64,000 nt of DNA from Caloranaerobacter sp050286925. GTDB taxonomy: Bacteria > Bacillota > Clostridia > Tissierellales > Thermohalobacteraceae. The DNA is taken from contig NZ_JBFWFX010000005.1 in assembly GCF_050286925.1 (NCBI RefSeq), forward strand, positions 1 through 64,000. Direction: 5' to 3'. Below the pieces are notes generated by a model that was not told the DNA's origin, did no database searches, and saw nothing but the letters and a program-made list of their open reading frames with translations. The position numbers and the translations under genes are program-made. Below are positions 25,270-32,974 of this stretch, piece after piece (position 1 is the stretch's first letter; each line of letters opens with the position of its first letter).

Positions 25270-25319
25270 AACAATACACCTTTTTCATGTTATGTATAAT
25301 ACGAAAAAGGTGTATTGTT
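25270..25319. repeat. 17-bp perfect inverted repeat downstream of the YebC gene
   Basis: Arms 25270-25286 and 25303-25319 (AACAATACACCTTTTTC and its exact reverse complement) around a 16-nt loop. It could end the nadE-yebC transcript, although the following sequence has only a weak T-run. It begins the accessory stretch that leads to the CRISPR relic. Confidence 0.7.
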
Positions 25320-25349
25320 ATGTATTTATTGAATGATTAGCACTTGTTC

Positions 25350-25403
25350 AAAAAGTCGTCGACCCCCAGTAGTGCAAAAACCCCTGGGGATCGACGACTT
25401 TTT
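25350..25403. other. 20-bp GC-rich hairpin at the outer edge of the CRISPR leader
   Basis: 25350-25369 (AAAAAGTCGTCGACCCCCAG) pairs with 25384-25403 with a single mismatch, around a 14-nt loop, and the minus and plus sides both end in A/T runs. It is far more GC-rich than its surroundings. It could be a bidirectional terminator insulating the CRISPR leader. A recurrent hairpin of clostridial CRISPR loci is another possibility, but that is recollection, not shown here. Confidence 0.65.
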
Positions 25404-25489
25404 GTTTTTTGCACAAAACGTGTAAATTCCAATGTATAGAAGGGTGAAACCCTAGCATATTAGTAGGAATTAACGCAAAAAATCAATAA

Positions 25490-25518
25490 TTGACAAAATT
25501 TTTTAAATATAGTAATAT
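25490..25518 (+). promoter_or_regulatory. Promoter of the CRISPR relic (leader promoter)
   Basis: TTGACA (25490-25495), a 17-nt spacer and TAATAT (25513-25518). It ends 15 nt before the first repeat and points into the array, as leader promoters do. Confidence 0.7.
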
Positions 25519-25533
25519 CAATATAAGCGATTG

Positions 25534-25629
25534 GTTTCTAGCACCTATAAGGAATTGAAACTAGAAGAAAAGCAAATAAAATATCATAGAGGGAAAAGAG
25601 TCTCTAGCGTACCTATAAGGAATTGAAAG
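25534..25629 (+). CRISPR. Two-repeat CRISPR relic, one spacer, no cas genes
   Basis: Repeat 1 (25534-25561) is GTTTCTAGC-ACCTATAAGG then AATTGAAAC, 28 nt. Repeat 2 (25600-25629) is 30 nt and reads GTCTCTAGCGTACCTATAAGG then AATTGAAAG, shown here in pieces. Both match the clostridial type I-B repeat form ending in CCTATAAGG-AATTGAAAC. The spacer is 38 nt (25562-25599), the usual length. Repeat 1 has lost 2 nt, and repeat 2 has the changed last base typical of a terminal repeat. No cas gene occurs in the window. The spacer target is unknown. Confidence 0.8.
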
Positions 25630-25739
25630 TTGAAAAAGATTTTTCAAAGCCTTGGAAAGAGTTAAAAATGGCAGAAGATGAGCATTTAACAGGATTTAAT
25701 TATATGTCGACCATTGAGGAGTTGTATAAAAATGATTGA
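25608..25739 (+). pseudogene. Truncated gene fragment fused to the last CRISPR repeat
   Basis: A frame open from inside repeat 2 ends at 25739 and reads VEKDFSKPWKELKMAEDEHL then TGFNYMSTIEELYKND. It has the composition of real coding sequence but no proper start: the first ATG (25668) would leave 23 residues. It overlaps the next gene by 8 nt, as in a coupled gene pair. The likely history is that the 5' part was lost when the CRISPR end and this locus were joined. The family is not recognised. A toxin-antitoxin-like pair is possible but unproved. Confidence 0.4.
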
Positions 25740-26025
25740 TTTAGATAAATTAATTGAATTATATGGAATGGATGTATCAGATGATTTAGAGGTAAGTCCA
25801 TTTGAGTATGTTGAAACATTTCTGATTAGAAGTGAGATTGAGAATAATTATGAAAAATTAAATGAGTTTCAAAAGAAAAAGTTAGAAAAATATGATAAGA
25901 TTTTATTAAAAAGAGCAAAAGAATTTGTTTTCTATTTAAAAGAACCATTTCCGGGCTGGAATAATAAAGAACCTAAAGAACATTGGTGGTGGCATTTGGA
26001 TAAAGTTTTAAATGATGACAATTAG
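25732..26025 (+). CDS. Hypothetical protein
   Basis: A 97-residue acidic protein, MIDLDKLIELYGMDVSDDLE at the start, with a charged helical middle and a Trp-rich end (PFPGWNNKEPKEHWWWHLDK). No membrane segment or known motif. I start at ATG 25732, which overlaps the stop of the truncated frame before it, and the GAGGAG at 25716-25721 lies 10 nt upstream. Its pairing with a broken upstream gene suggests it is the surviving member of a two-gene unit. Function unknown. Confidence 0.55.
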   Translation: MIDLDKLIELYGMDVSDDLEVSPFEYVETFLIRSEIENNYEKLNEFQKKKLEKYDKILLKRAKEFVFYLKEPFPGWNNKEPKEHWWWHLDKVLNDDN

Positions 26026-26086
26026 ATTCCTATTTAATATCAATTATAAGTAGGTAGTAAATAGAAGTTTAATAAATAGAAGTTTA

Positions 26087-26173
26087 TAGCATAGTTCTTA
26101 CTCCAGAGTTGTTTATTTTGTTTGATAATTTTATTCGATACTAAGTAAGAACTTATGCTATTTTTATTTTTTT
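26087..26173. repeat. Long-looped inverted repeat, possible terminator
   Basis: TAGCATAGTTCTTACT (26087-26102) and AGTAAGAACTTATGCTA (26144-26160) are complementary with one bulged base, separated by 41 nt, then TTTTTATTTTTTT follows. Just before it the 12-mer AATAGAAGTTTA occurs twice in tandem. It could end the transcript of the preceding small gene. The arms might also be ends of a lost small insertion. Confidence 0.5.
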
Positions 26174-26413
26174 GATAATGTTAATAGTTAAACTTTTGTC
26201 TTTATTTAATTAAAATTAAATTATATTACCTATTGACTTATTAATAATTCTAAAGTAGGATAGATAGAGTCTACTGTTATTTAGAAGATAAAACGAATTA
26301 GCTTTATCGTAAGAGAATAATTTAAATAAACACTTAGTTTATCTAAAGAAAAAAGAGTTATATTGTTTAAACCTCCTTTTTTATGGTAATAATTGCTAGA
26401 TGGAGGGATATCT
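26174..26413. other. Intergenic AT-rich stretch with no feature found
   Basis: Apart from a possible ribosome site (GGAGGG at 26402-26407) for the next gene, I see no reading frame with a start signal, no hairpin and no promoter of good quality here. Confidence 0.5.
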
Positions 26414-27148
26414 ATGTCGACTGCACCCAAAAAACTATGGGATATATATGAAGGACTTAAAAATCAATTTTTATTTCATAATGATATTAATTCAATTTAT
26501 ATCTTATTAGCTTTATATGACTTAGAAGAAAATATAAGCAATATACATCCTAAATATACATGCACAAAAAGTATTAAAAGGCGTATTAAATATATATTAA
26601 AAAGTAGGACAAACAGAGAATTAATAGCACGAAATATAAGTGTATTAATTCATGAAGATATAAATAGATTGGAATTATGTTTTTATTTAGAAGGTTATAA
26701 GTACGGCTATAATAATAAAAAGTGGGTAGATAGATTAGAAAAAAAAGCTATAGAATTATATGGCATTGAAGGACTTTATAACAATAATTATTTATTTCAC
26801 TATGACTTTAGTAATCTTGAGATAATTGAGTTAAGAAGAGCTTTAAGGAGAGAAATTGATAGTAAAGAGAAGAAAGATAGGCAAATAGAAGGTTTAGTTT
26901 ATACATTTTGCAACAAAATTATAAAAAAGAAGATAAAAGATTTAGATAAGTACGTTGATAAGCAGTTAAAAATAGACTTTAATCCTTATAATTACAGTAT
27001 CAAAGAAGAAGATTATAAACTAAAGGAAGAAGAACAGGATAAAATTTATCATTCTGTTGTGAGTGTCATTGTAAAAAATGTAAAAGATATATATAAAGAT
27101 GCATGTTGGTATGCTATCAATGATAAGGTTTTAAAAAGGTATATATAA
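26414..27148 (+). CDS. Hypothetical protein
   Basis: A 244-residue protein, MSTAPKKLWDIYEGLKNQFL at the start, very rich in Lys, Ile, Tyr and Asn and predicted mostly helical. No membrane segment, Cys pair or catalytic motif is evident. ATG 26414 is 6 nt after TGGAGGG. Upstream in-frame codons from 26393 overlap that site. It precedes a BofC-like gene by 66 nt and might share a transcript. I do not recognise a family. The N-terminal STAPKKLWDIYE patch is the most distinctive part. Confidence 0.6.
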   Translation: MSTAPKKLWDIYEGLKNQFLFHNDINSIYILLALYDLEENISNIHPKYTCTKSIKRRIKYILKSRTNRELIARNISVLIHEDINRLELCFYLEGYKYGYNNKKWVDRLEKKAIELYGIEGLYNNNYLFHYDFSNLEIIELRRALRREIDSKEKKDRQIEGLVYTFCNKIIKKKIKDLDKYVDKQLKIDFNPYNYSIKEEDYKLKEEEQDKIYHSVVSVIVKNVKDIYKDACWYAINDKVLKRYI

Positions 27149-27214
27149 ATATTTGAATGTATATAATTTGGTAATCTGGAAAAAATATTCCTCAAGAGAT
27201 TAGGAGGGATATTT

Positions 27215-27823
27215 ATGAAAAAGATTTCAAAAGCTGCATTTGTAACTTTTGCATTTTCACTGCTTTTAGTAAGCTTTATATATGGATATAACATAGGGGA
27301 CAAGAAAGCTATTGAGAAACCTCAAAAGGAACTAACAATTAAAGGTGCAGAAAATAATATTATTGACCATAAAAATGATAGCAATGCTAAAATTATTGAA
27401 GAAGAAGAGAATGTTATTGGACCTAATACTGTTATTGAATATATAAATTATTATAAGAAATGCAATGATACTTTAACTCAAATAGAAGAACCAGAAAAAA
27501 CAATAATAAATTTTAATGAAGAAGATTATAAGAAGTATTTAGAAACAAATCATCCAAATTGGCAATTATTATCTTTTTCAAGTGGAAAAGTTATAGTTAA
27601 GAGGGATTTAGATAGGTATTGTCCAAATCATTACATAATAAGTGTCAAAGATAATAAGATTGCTATATTTAAGTTTAATGATATGGGCGAAAAAGTATTA
27701 ATTGAAATGATAAATAAATCTGTATCAACTTTAAAAGAAATAGATCAGGAAAAATTAAAAAGAGGTATAGTCGTGGATTCAGAAGAAGAAATAGGAGATA
27801 TTTTAGAAAATTTTATAAGCTAA
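27215..27823 (+). CDS. BofC-like sporulation protein
   Basis: A 202-residue protein with an N-terminal membrane anchor or signal (AAFVTFAFSLLLVSFIYGYN), an acidic spacer and a C-terminal domain with HYIISVKDNKIAIFK, KSVSTLKEIDQEKLKRGIVV and SEEEIGDILENF, the pattern of the BofC C-terminal domain. BofC acts in the forespore-to-mother-cell sigma-K checkpoint in Bacillus. The intermembrane location fits. Good TAGGAGGG site. The family match is by pattern only and the N-terminal part is divergent. Ends at a terminator, before ruvC. Confidence 0.72.
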   Translation: MKKISKAAFVTFAFSLLLVSFIYGYNIGDKKAIEKPQKELTIKGAENNIIDHKNDSNAKIIEEEENVIGPNTVIEYINYYKKCNDTLTQIEEPEKTIINFNEEDYKKYLETNHPNWQLLSFSSGKVIVKRDLDRYCPNHYIISVKDNKIAIFKFNDMGEKVLIEMINKSVSTLKEIDQEKLKRGIVVDSEEEIGDILENFIS

Positions 27824-27858
27824 AAGCTAGGATAATGTTAAAACCTAGCTTTTTTGTT
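27822..27858 (+). terminator. Terminator between the BofC-like gene and ruvC
   Basis: AAAAGCTAGG (27822-27831) pairs with CCTAGCTTTT (27844-27853) around a 12-nt loop, with the T-run continuing to 27855. Confidence 0.75.
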
Positions 27859-27918
27859 CTAATTAATTGTGGTAAAATATTTATGTACTACTGTATGTTT
27901 GCATAGGGAGATGATTTA

Positions 27919-28413
27919 ATGATTATAGTAGGAATAGATCCAGGAATTGCAATAGTAGGTTATGGTATTATTGAAAAAAAGGGGAATAAACTTAAAGCTA
28001 TAAAATATGGAGCTATAACAACTGAACCGGATATTTCATTACCATATAGATTAAAAATCGTTTATGATGAGTTAACAAAAATCCTTTTAGAATACAAGCC
28101 TGATGCATTTGCTATAGAAGAACTTTTTTTTAATAAAAATGTAAAGACTGCTATTACTATTGGACAAGCTAGAGGGGTTGAAATATTAGCAGCTGTTAAT
28201 TGTGGAATAGATATTTATGAGTATACTCCACTTCAAGTTAAGCAAGGTGTTGTAGGTTATGGTAGAGCACAAAAAAAGCAAGTTCAAGAAATGGTAAAAC
28301 TGTTATTAAATCTAAAAGAAATTCCAAAACCTGATGATGTTGCGGATGCTTTAGCTGTTGCGATATGCCATGCACATTCTGGTAGGTTCAAAGACCTATT
28401 TAAAATTAGATAA
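27919..28413 (+). CDS. ruvC: Holliday junction resolvase RuvC
   Basis: A 164-residue RNase H-fold endonuclease that cuts four-way junctions. The four acidic residues are visible: Asp in GIDPGIAIVGYG (residue 6), Glu in FAIEELFFNKN, and the late pair in KPDDVADALAVAICH. It opens the ruvC-ruvA-ruvB cluster, which here continues without a break into DUF2905, a SpoIID-like gene, queA, tgt and yajC. GGGAGATG site. Confidence 0.97.
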   Translation: MIIVGIDPGIAIVGYGIIEKKGNKLKAIKYGAITTEPDISLPYRLKIVYDELTKILLEYKPDAFAIEELFFNKNVKTAITIGQARGVEILAAVNCGIDIYEYTPLQVKQGVVGYGRAQKKQVQEMVKLLLNLKEIPKPDDVADALAVAICHAHSGRFKDLFKIR

Positions 28414-28428
28414 TATAGGAGGAATTAG

Positions 28429-29013
28429 ATGTTCAATTATATAATTGGAGATGTAAGTGAAATAGGAGAAGATTACATAGTAATAGATAATCATGGAATT
28501 GGTTATTTTATCAATACATCAAAAAATACAATTTGTAATTTAAAAGATAACTTAAAAGGAATAAAGATTCATACGCATTTTCATGTGAGAGAAGATGGTA
28601 TTAGTATATATGGATTTATTAGCAAAGAAGAGTTAGAAATGTTTAAATTATTATTGTTAGTATCTAAGATAGGTCCTAAAGTAGCTCTTGGTATACTTTC
28701 ATCGTTAACACCAGATAGTATTAAACAAGCAATACTAAATGAAGATATAAAATTACTTTCAACAGCCCAAGGAATAGGCTTAAAGACAGGTAAAAGAATT
28801 GTTCTAGAATTAAAAGATAAAATAAAAGATGAGATATTTACGGAAACCAATATTTTTAAAAGTGATTCATCTATTGATGAAGCTGTTGGAGCATTAATTT
28901 CTTTAGGATATAGTAGAACAGAAATAAATGATGTTTTATCTAAAACCGATACATCAGGTTTGAAAACAGAAGAAATAATTAAGATTGCCCTAAAGAAATT
29001 GTCAACCAAGTAG
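28429..29013 (+). CDS. ruvA: Holliday junction DNA helicase subunit RuvA
   Basis: A 194-residue junction-binding protein: an OB-fold N-terminal domain (FNYIIGDVSEIGEDYIVIDN), two helix-hairpin-helix motifs (KLLLLVSKIGPKVALGILSS, LLSTAQGIGLKTGKRIVLEL) and a C-terminal domain (AVGALISLGYSRTEI) that contacts RuvB. 15 nt after ruvC, AGGAGGA site. Confidence 0.97.
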   Translation: MFNYIIGDVSEIGEDYIVIDNHGIGYFINTSKNTICNLKDNLKGIKIHTHFHVREDGISIYGFISKEELEMFKLLLLVSKIGPKVALGILSSLTPDSIKQAILNEDIKLLSTAQGIGLKTGKRIVLELKDKIKDEIFTETNIFKSDSSIDEAVGALISLGYSRTEINDVLSKTDTSGLKTEEIIKIALKKLSTK

Positions 29014-29026
29014 GGAGGAATAATTG

Positions 29027-30046
29027 ATGAGTAGTATCACAGAAGAAAGTAGAATAATTACAAGTAATTTAAAATATGAGGATTATGAAATAGAAAATAC
29101 ATTAAGACCGAGAAGAATCGATGATTATATAGGACAAAATAAAGTAAAAGAAAAACTTAAGATATTTATTGAAGCAGCTAAGAAACGGAATGAATCATTA
29201 GACCATGTTCTACTTTATGGGCCACCTGGTCTCGGAAAGACAACATTAGCTAATATCATAGCCAATGAAATGGGAGTTAATATAAAAATCACATCAGGAC
29301 CAGCTATAGAAAGACAGGGCGATCTTGCTGCAATATTAACTAATTTAGAAGAAAATGATGTTCTTTTTATAGATGAGATACATAGATTAAATAGAAATGT
29401 TGAAGAAATTCTTTATCCGGCGATGGAGGACTACGTATTAGATATAGTTATAGGAAAAGGCCCTAGTGCTAAGTCAATAAGATTAGATTTATCTAAATTT
29501 ACTCTTATTGGAGCTACAACAAGGGCGGGTTTGTTAACATCACCATTAAGAGATAGATTTGGAGTTATATGTAAATTGGATTTTTATGATGTAGAAAATC
29601 TAAAAAAAATAATAATAAGGTCAGCGTATATTTTGGGTGTAAAAATTGATGAAGATGGTGCTAATGAGATAGCGAAGCGTTCAAGAGGAACACCACGTAT
29701 TGCAAATAGACTCCTTAAAAGAGTCAGAGATTATGCGCAAGTTGTAGAAAATGGGATTATCACAAGAAGTGTAGCACAAAAAGCTTTAGAATTATTAGAA
29801 GTAGATGAAATGGGATTAGATAATGTAGACAAAAAATTATTATATACAATAATATATAAATTTAACGGAGGTCCTGTAGGTCTTGATACATTAGCAGCTT
29901 CTACAGGGGAAGAAAGTAATACTATAGAAGATGTTTATGAACCGTATTTACTCCAACTTGGATTTATTAATAGAACACCTAGAGGTAGAGTTGTAACCAA
30001 AAAATGTTTAGATTATTTCAATATTAAAATAGATGAGTTGGGGTGA
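29027..30046 (+). CDS. ruvB: Holliday junction DNA helicase RuvB
   Basis: A 339-residue AAA+ motor for branch migration. IENTLRPRRIDDYIGQNKVK opens the domain, followed by GPPGLGKTTLA (Walker A, near 67), DVLFIDEIHRLNR (Walker B), GATTRAGLLTSPLRDRFG (sensor 1 and arginine finger) and a winged-helix end with NRTPRGRVVT. ATG 29027 follows AGGGAGGA by 8 nt. A TTG one codon earlier is possible. The stop overlaps the leader of the DUF2905 gene. Confidence 0.97.
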   Translation: MSSITEESRIITSNLKYEDYEIENTLRPRRIDDYIGQNKVKEKLKIFIEAAKKRNESLDHVLLYGPPGLGKTTLANIIANEMGVNIKITSGPAIERQGDLAAILTNLEENDVLFIDEIHRLNRNVEEILYPAMEDYVLDIVIGKGPSAKSIRLDLSKFTLIGATTRAGLLTSPLRDRFGVICKLDFYDVENLKKIIIRSAYILGVKIDEDGANEIAKRSRGTPRIANRLLKRVRDYAQVVENGIITRSVAQKALELLEVDEMGLDNVDKKLLYTIIYKFNGGPVGLDTLAASTGEESNTIEDVYEPYLLQLGFINRTPRGRVVTKKCLDYFNIKIDELG

Positions 30047-30051
30047 AAAAA

Positions 30052-30267
30052 ATGGAGTCATTAGGTAGATTTCTTGTAATAACAGGTCTTATCTTCATTA
30101 TTTTAGGTGGATTTTTAATAATATTGCAAAAAGTAGGGTTAGGGAAACTGCCTGGTGATATTGTATATCAAAAAGGTAATTTTACTTTTGTTTTTCCAAT
30201 AGCTACAAGTATTGTTTTAAGTATAATTTTATCAATAATTTTAAATATTTTTTCAAGACTTAAGTAA
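30052..30267 (+). CDS. DUF2905 family membrane protein
   Basis: A 71-residue protein of two membrane helices, LGRFLVITGLIFIILGGFLI and FPIATSIVLSIILSIILNIF, joined by the conserved GKLPGDIVYQKGNFTF loop that defines DUF2905. It commonly follows ruvB in clostridia. Role unknown. ATG 30052 follows GTTGGGGTGA. The frame also offers GTG at 30043, which overlaps the ruvB stop. Confidence 0.88.
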   Translation: MESLGRFLVITGLIFIILGGFLIILQKVGLGKLPGDIVYQKGNFTFVFPIATSIVLSIILSIILNIFSRLK

Positions 30268-30296
30268 AAATACGATACGGTTTAAGGGGTGAAATT

Positions 30297-31919
30297 TTGA
30301 ATGTAAGAAGAGTTTTGATAATAATTTTAACAGTAATGTTAGTCCAATTTATTTCTCTAAATGTTTTAGGCGATGAAAATGATATCAAATATATAAGAGT
30401 AGGTCTTAAAAATCCGATGGTATATAAAGATCAAGCAGTTATTAGCACTAATAATGGTTTTGCTATTGGTACTATAGATAGCAGCTTTAATGAAATATTA
30501 AAAACTGATGCAAAGAGTTTATTTATTAGATTAGATGATTTTTATAAAATTGAGAATGATGATTTAAAATTAGTTAATGAAGATGAGCAGCCAGATTATG
30601 GACCATATCATTTAGAAATAAAAGGAGAATATGAAGAATATGACGATATAAAAGCTGAAATTACTAATTTAAAAAAAATTGATGTTAAAGCATATCCGTA
30701 TTATAATGGCAAGTTTAGAATTTGGTTAGGATTTTATAAAACTTATGAAGAGGCATTGACAGAGGCAGGGATATTTTCAGAAAAACTTGGCAAACAAATT
30801 AATATAATAGATAAAACTGAAACGAGAATTGTAATTGAGGATACTGAAGGAAATGTTTTATTAGTGTTAAATCCAGATGCAAAGATTTATATTAAAAGTA
30901 ATGTAGCTGAAGGCTATGAAAGTATAGTAGCTGTAAATGGAAGTAATTATAGAGATTATTTGACTTTAAATAGAGTAGATAAAGAGCTTATAATTATAAA
31001 TTATCTTCCACTTGAGCATTATTTATATGGCGTAGTACCTAGGGAAATGTCTGTGAACTGGCCTCTTGAAGCACTAAAAGCACAAGCAGTAGCAGCTAGA
31101 AATTATGCGTTAATTAGTATGAAAAAACATGAGGATTTAGGATATGATTTGTGTGATACACAACATTGTCAAGTATATGCGGGCTATGATTGGGAAAGTC
31201 TAAAAAGTAATAAAGCTGTTGATGAAACTTATGGAAAAGTTTTAAAATATAACGGTGAGTTGGTAAATGCATATTTTCATTCTACTAGTGGAGGACATAC
31301 TGAAAATAGTGAAAATATTTGGGAATATAAAATTCCTTATTTACGTGGAGTAAAAGATGATTTTTCTATAGGTTCACCAAATGATAGTTGGCAGTTAGTT
31401 TTAAACAATAAAGAGATAAAAGAAAAACTTGAAGCAAATGATATAAATATTGGAGATATTTATTCCATTGAACCCTTAGCTCGTTCTGATTATGGTAGAG
31501 TATTAGAATTGAAAATTGAAGGAGCTGACGGAGTAGAAATACTAAAAAAAGAAAAGAGTAGAAAAGTATTTGGATATGGTTCATTAAAAAGTACTTGGTT
31601 TAATGTAAAGTCAGATGCTGATGTGTATGTTGTTAATGGAACTGATTTTGAACCTGTTAAAACAACTCTAAATAAAGTTTATATTATTTCAGCAAATGGT
31701 ATAGTTACTAGCACTAGAAATGTGTATTCTCAGGTTAAAATAACAAATGGAGATAAAACCAATATAATGCCTGTAATACCTAATATGTATATTTTTGAAG
31801 GTAGAGGTTGGGGACATGGAGTTGGTATGAGTCAATGGGGTGCTAAGAAAATGGCTGAATTAGGATATAATTATAAACAGATATTAGAATACTATTATAC
31901 TGGAGCAAAAGTAGAGTAA
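30297..31919 (+). CDS. SpoIID/LytB domain protein
   Basis: A 540-residue exported protein. A signal peptide (VLIIILTVMLVQFISLNVLG) is followed by a region resembling SPOR-type repeats (YPYYNGKFRIWLGFYKTYEE) and then the SpoIID amidase-enhancer/lytic transglycosylase domain with YLYGVVPREMSVNWPLEALK, AQAVAARNYAL, YFHSTSGGHTENSENIWE and GRGWGHGVGMSQWGAKKMAE. SpoIID degrades septal peptidoglycan in engulfment. This longer relative beside ruvB-queA-tgt is conserved in clostridia and need not be SpoIID itself. TTG start after AAGGGGTGA. Confidence 0.88.
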   Translation: MNVRRVLIIILTVMLVQFISLNVLGDENDIKYIRVGLKNPMVYKDQAVISTNNGFAIGTIDSSFNEILKTDAKSLFIRLDDFYKIENDDLKLVNEDEQPDYGPYHLEIKGEYEEYDDIKAEITNLKKIDVKAYPYYNGKFRIWLGFYKTYEEALTEAGIFSEKLGKQINIIDKTETRIVIEDTEGNVLLVLNPDAKIYIKSNVAEGYESIVAVNGSNYRDYLTLNRVDKELIIINYLPLEHYLYGVVPREMSVNWPLEALKAQAVAARNYALISMKKHEDLGYDLCDTQHCQVYAGYDWESLKSNKAVDETYGKVLKYNGELVNAYFHSTSGGHTENSENIWEYKIPYLRGVKDDFSIGSPNDSWQLVLNNKEIKEKLEANDINIGDIYSIEPLARSDYGRVLELKIEGADGVEILKKEKSRKVFGYGSLKSTWFNVKSDADVYVVNGTDFEPVKTTLNKVYIISANGIVTSTRNVYSQVKITNGDKTNIMPVIPNMYIFEGRGWGHGVGMSQWGAKKMAELGYNYKQILEYYYTGAKVE

Positions 31920-31932
31920 AGGATGTGGTGAA

Positions 31933-32958
31933 ATGAGGAGGCAAGATTTTTATTTTGATTTACCAGAAGAACTTATAGCACAATATCCAATAGAAAAAAG
32001 GGATAGTTCAAGACTTATGGTATTGGATAAAAAAACTGGAGCTATTGAACATAAAGAATTTAAGGATATAATTGACTATTTAAATAAGGGGGATTGTTTA
32101 GTATTAAATGATACTAGAGTAATACCTGCAAGACTCTTTGGTCAGAAAGAGAAAACGGGTGGGAAGATTGAATTTTTACTATTAAATAGAATTGAAAAAG
32201 ATAAATGGCAAGTATTAGTGAAACCTGGTAAAAGAGCAAGAGTAGGAACTACATTTGTTTTTGGTGATGGGATTTTAAAAGCCGATGTACTGGATATCGA
32301 TGAAGAAGGTATTAGAATAGTTGAATTCAAATATGATGGAATTTTTGAAGAAGTACTAGATAGATTGGGGGAAATCCCTTTACCACCATATATAAAGCAA
32401 AAATTAGAAGATAGAGAAAGATATCAAACAGTATATTCAAAAAAAGAGGGCTCAGCAGCTGCTCCGACTGCTGGACTTCATTTTACAGAAGAACTATTGG
32501 AAAAAATTAGAGAAAAAGGAGTGGAAATTGTATATATAACTCTTCATGTAGGACTTGGAACTTTTAGACCTGTTAAGGTTGATAATTTAGATGAACACAA
32601 AATGCATTCTGAGTTTTTTGAAGTTAGTGAAGAAGCAGCAAATACAATAAATGAAACTAAGAAAAAAGGTGGAAAAATAATAGCTGTAGGTACAACAACA
32701 ACTAGAACTTTGGAGTCATCAAGTAATAATGAAGGATTTGTTGTTCCTAAAAAAGGATGGACAGATATATTTATTTATCCAGGTTATAAATTTAAAGTTA
32801 TTGATAAACTTATTACAAATTTTCATTTGCCTGAATCTACATTAATCATGTTAGTTAGTGCATTAGCAGGCAGAGAAAATGTTTTAAGGGCTTATAATAT
32901 TGCTGTTAAAGAAAAATATAGATTTTTTAGTTTTGGAGATGCTATGTTAATAAAATAA
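31933..32958 (+). CDS. queA: tRNA preQ1(34) S-adenosylmethionine ribosyltransferase-isomerase QueA
   Basis: A 341-residue enzyme that makes epoxyqueuosine in tRNA. FDLPEELIAQYPIEKRDSSR starts the protein. LVLNDTRVIPARLFG, GSAAAPTAGLHFTEELLEKI, THVGLGTFRPV-like LHVGLGTFRPVKV and TNFHLPESTLIMLVSA are all conserved. GGATGTGG site 5 nt from the ATG. 16 nt before tgt, forming the queuosine pair. Confidence 0.97.
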   Translation: MRRQDFYFDLPEELIAQYPIEKRDSSRLMVLDKKTGAIEHKEFKDIIDYLNKGDCLVLNDTRVIPARLFGQKEKTGGKIEFLLLNRIEKDKWQVLVKPGKRARVGTTFVFGDGILKADVLDIDEEGIRIVEFKYDGIFEEVLDRLGEIPLPPYIKQKLEDRERYQTVYSKKEGSAAAPTAGLHFTEELLEKIREKGVEIVYITLHVGLGTFRPVKVDNLDEHKMHSEFFEVSEEAANTINETKKKGGKIIAVGTTTTRTLESSSNNEGFVVPKKGWTDIFIYPGYKFKVIDKLITNFHLPESTLIMLVSALAGRENVLRAYNIAVKEKYRFFSFGDAMLIK

Positions 32959-32974
32959 GTAAAGGAGGCAACTA

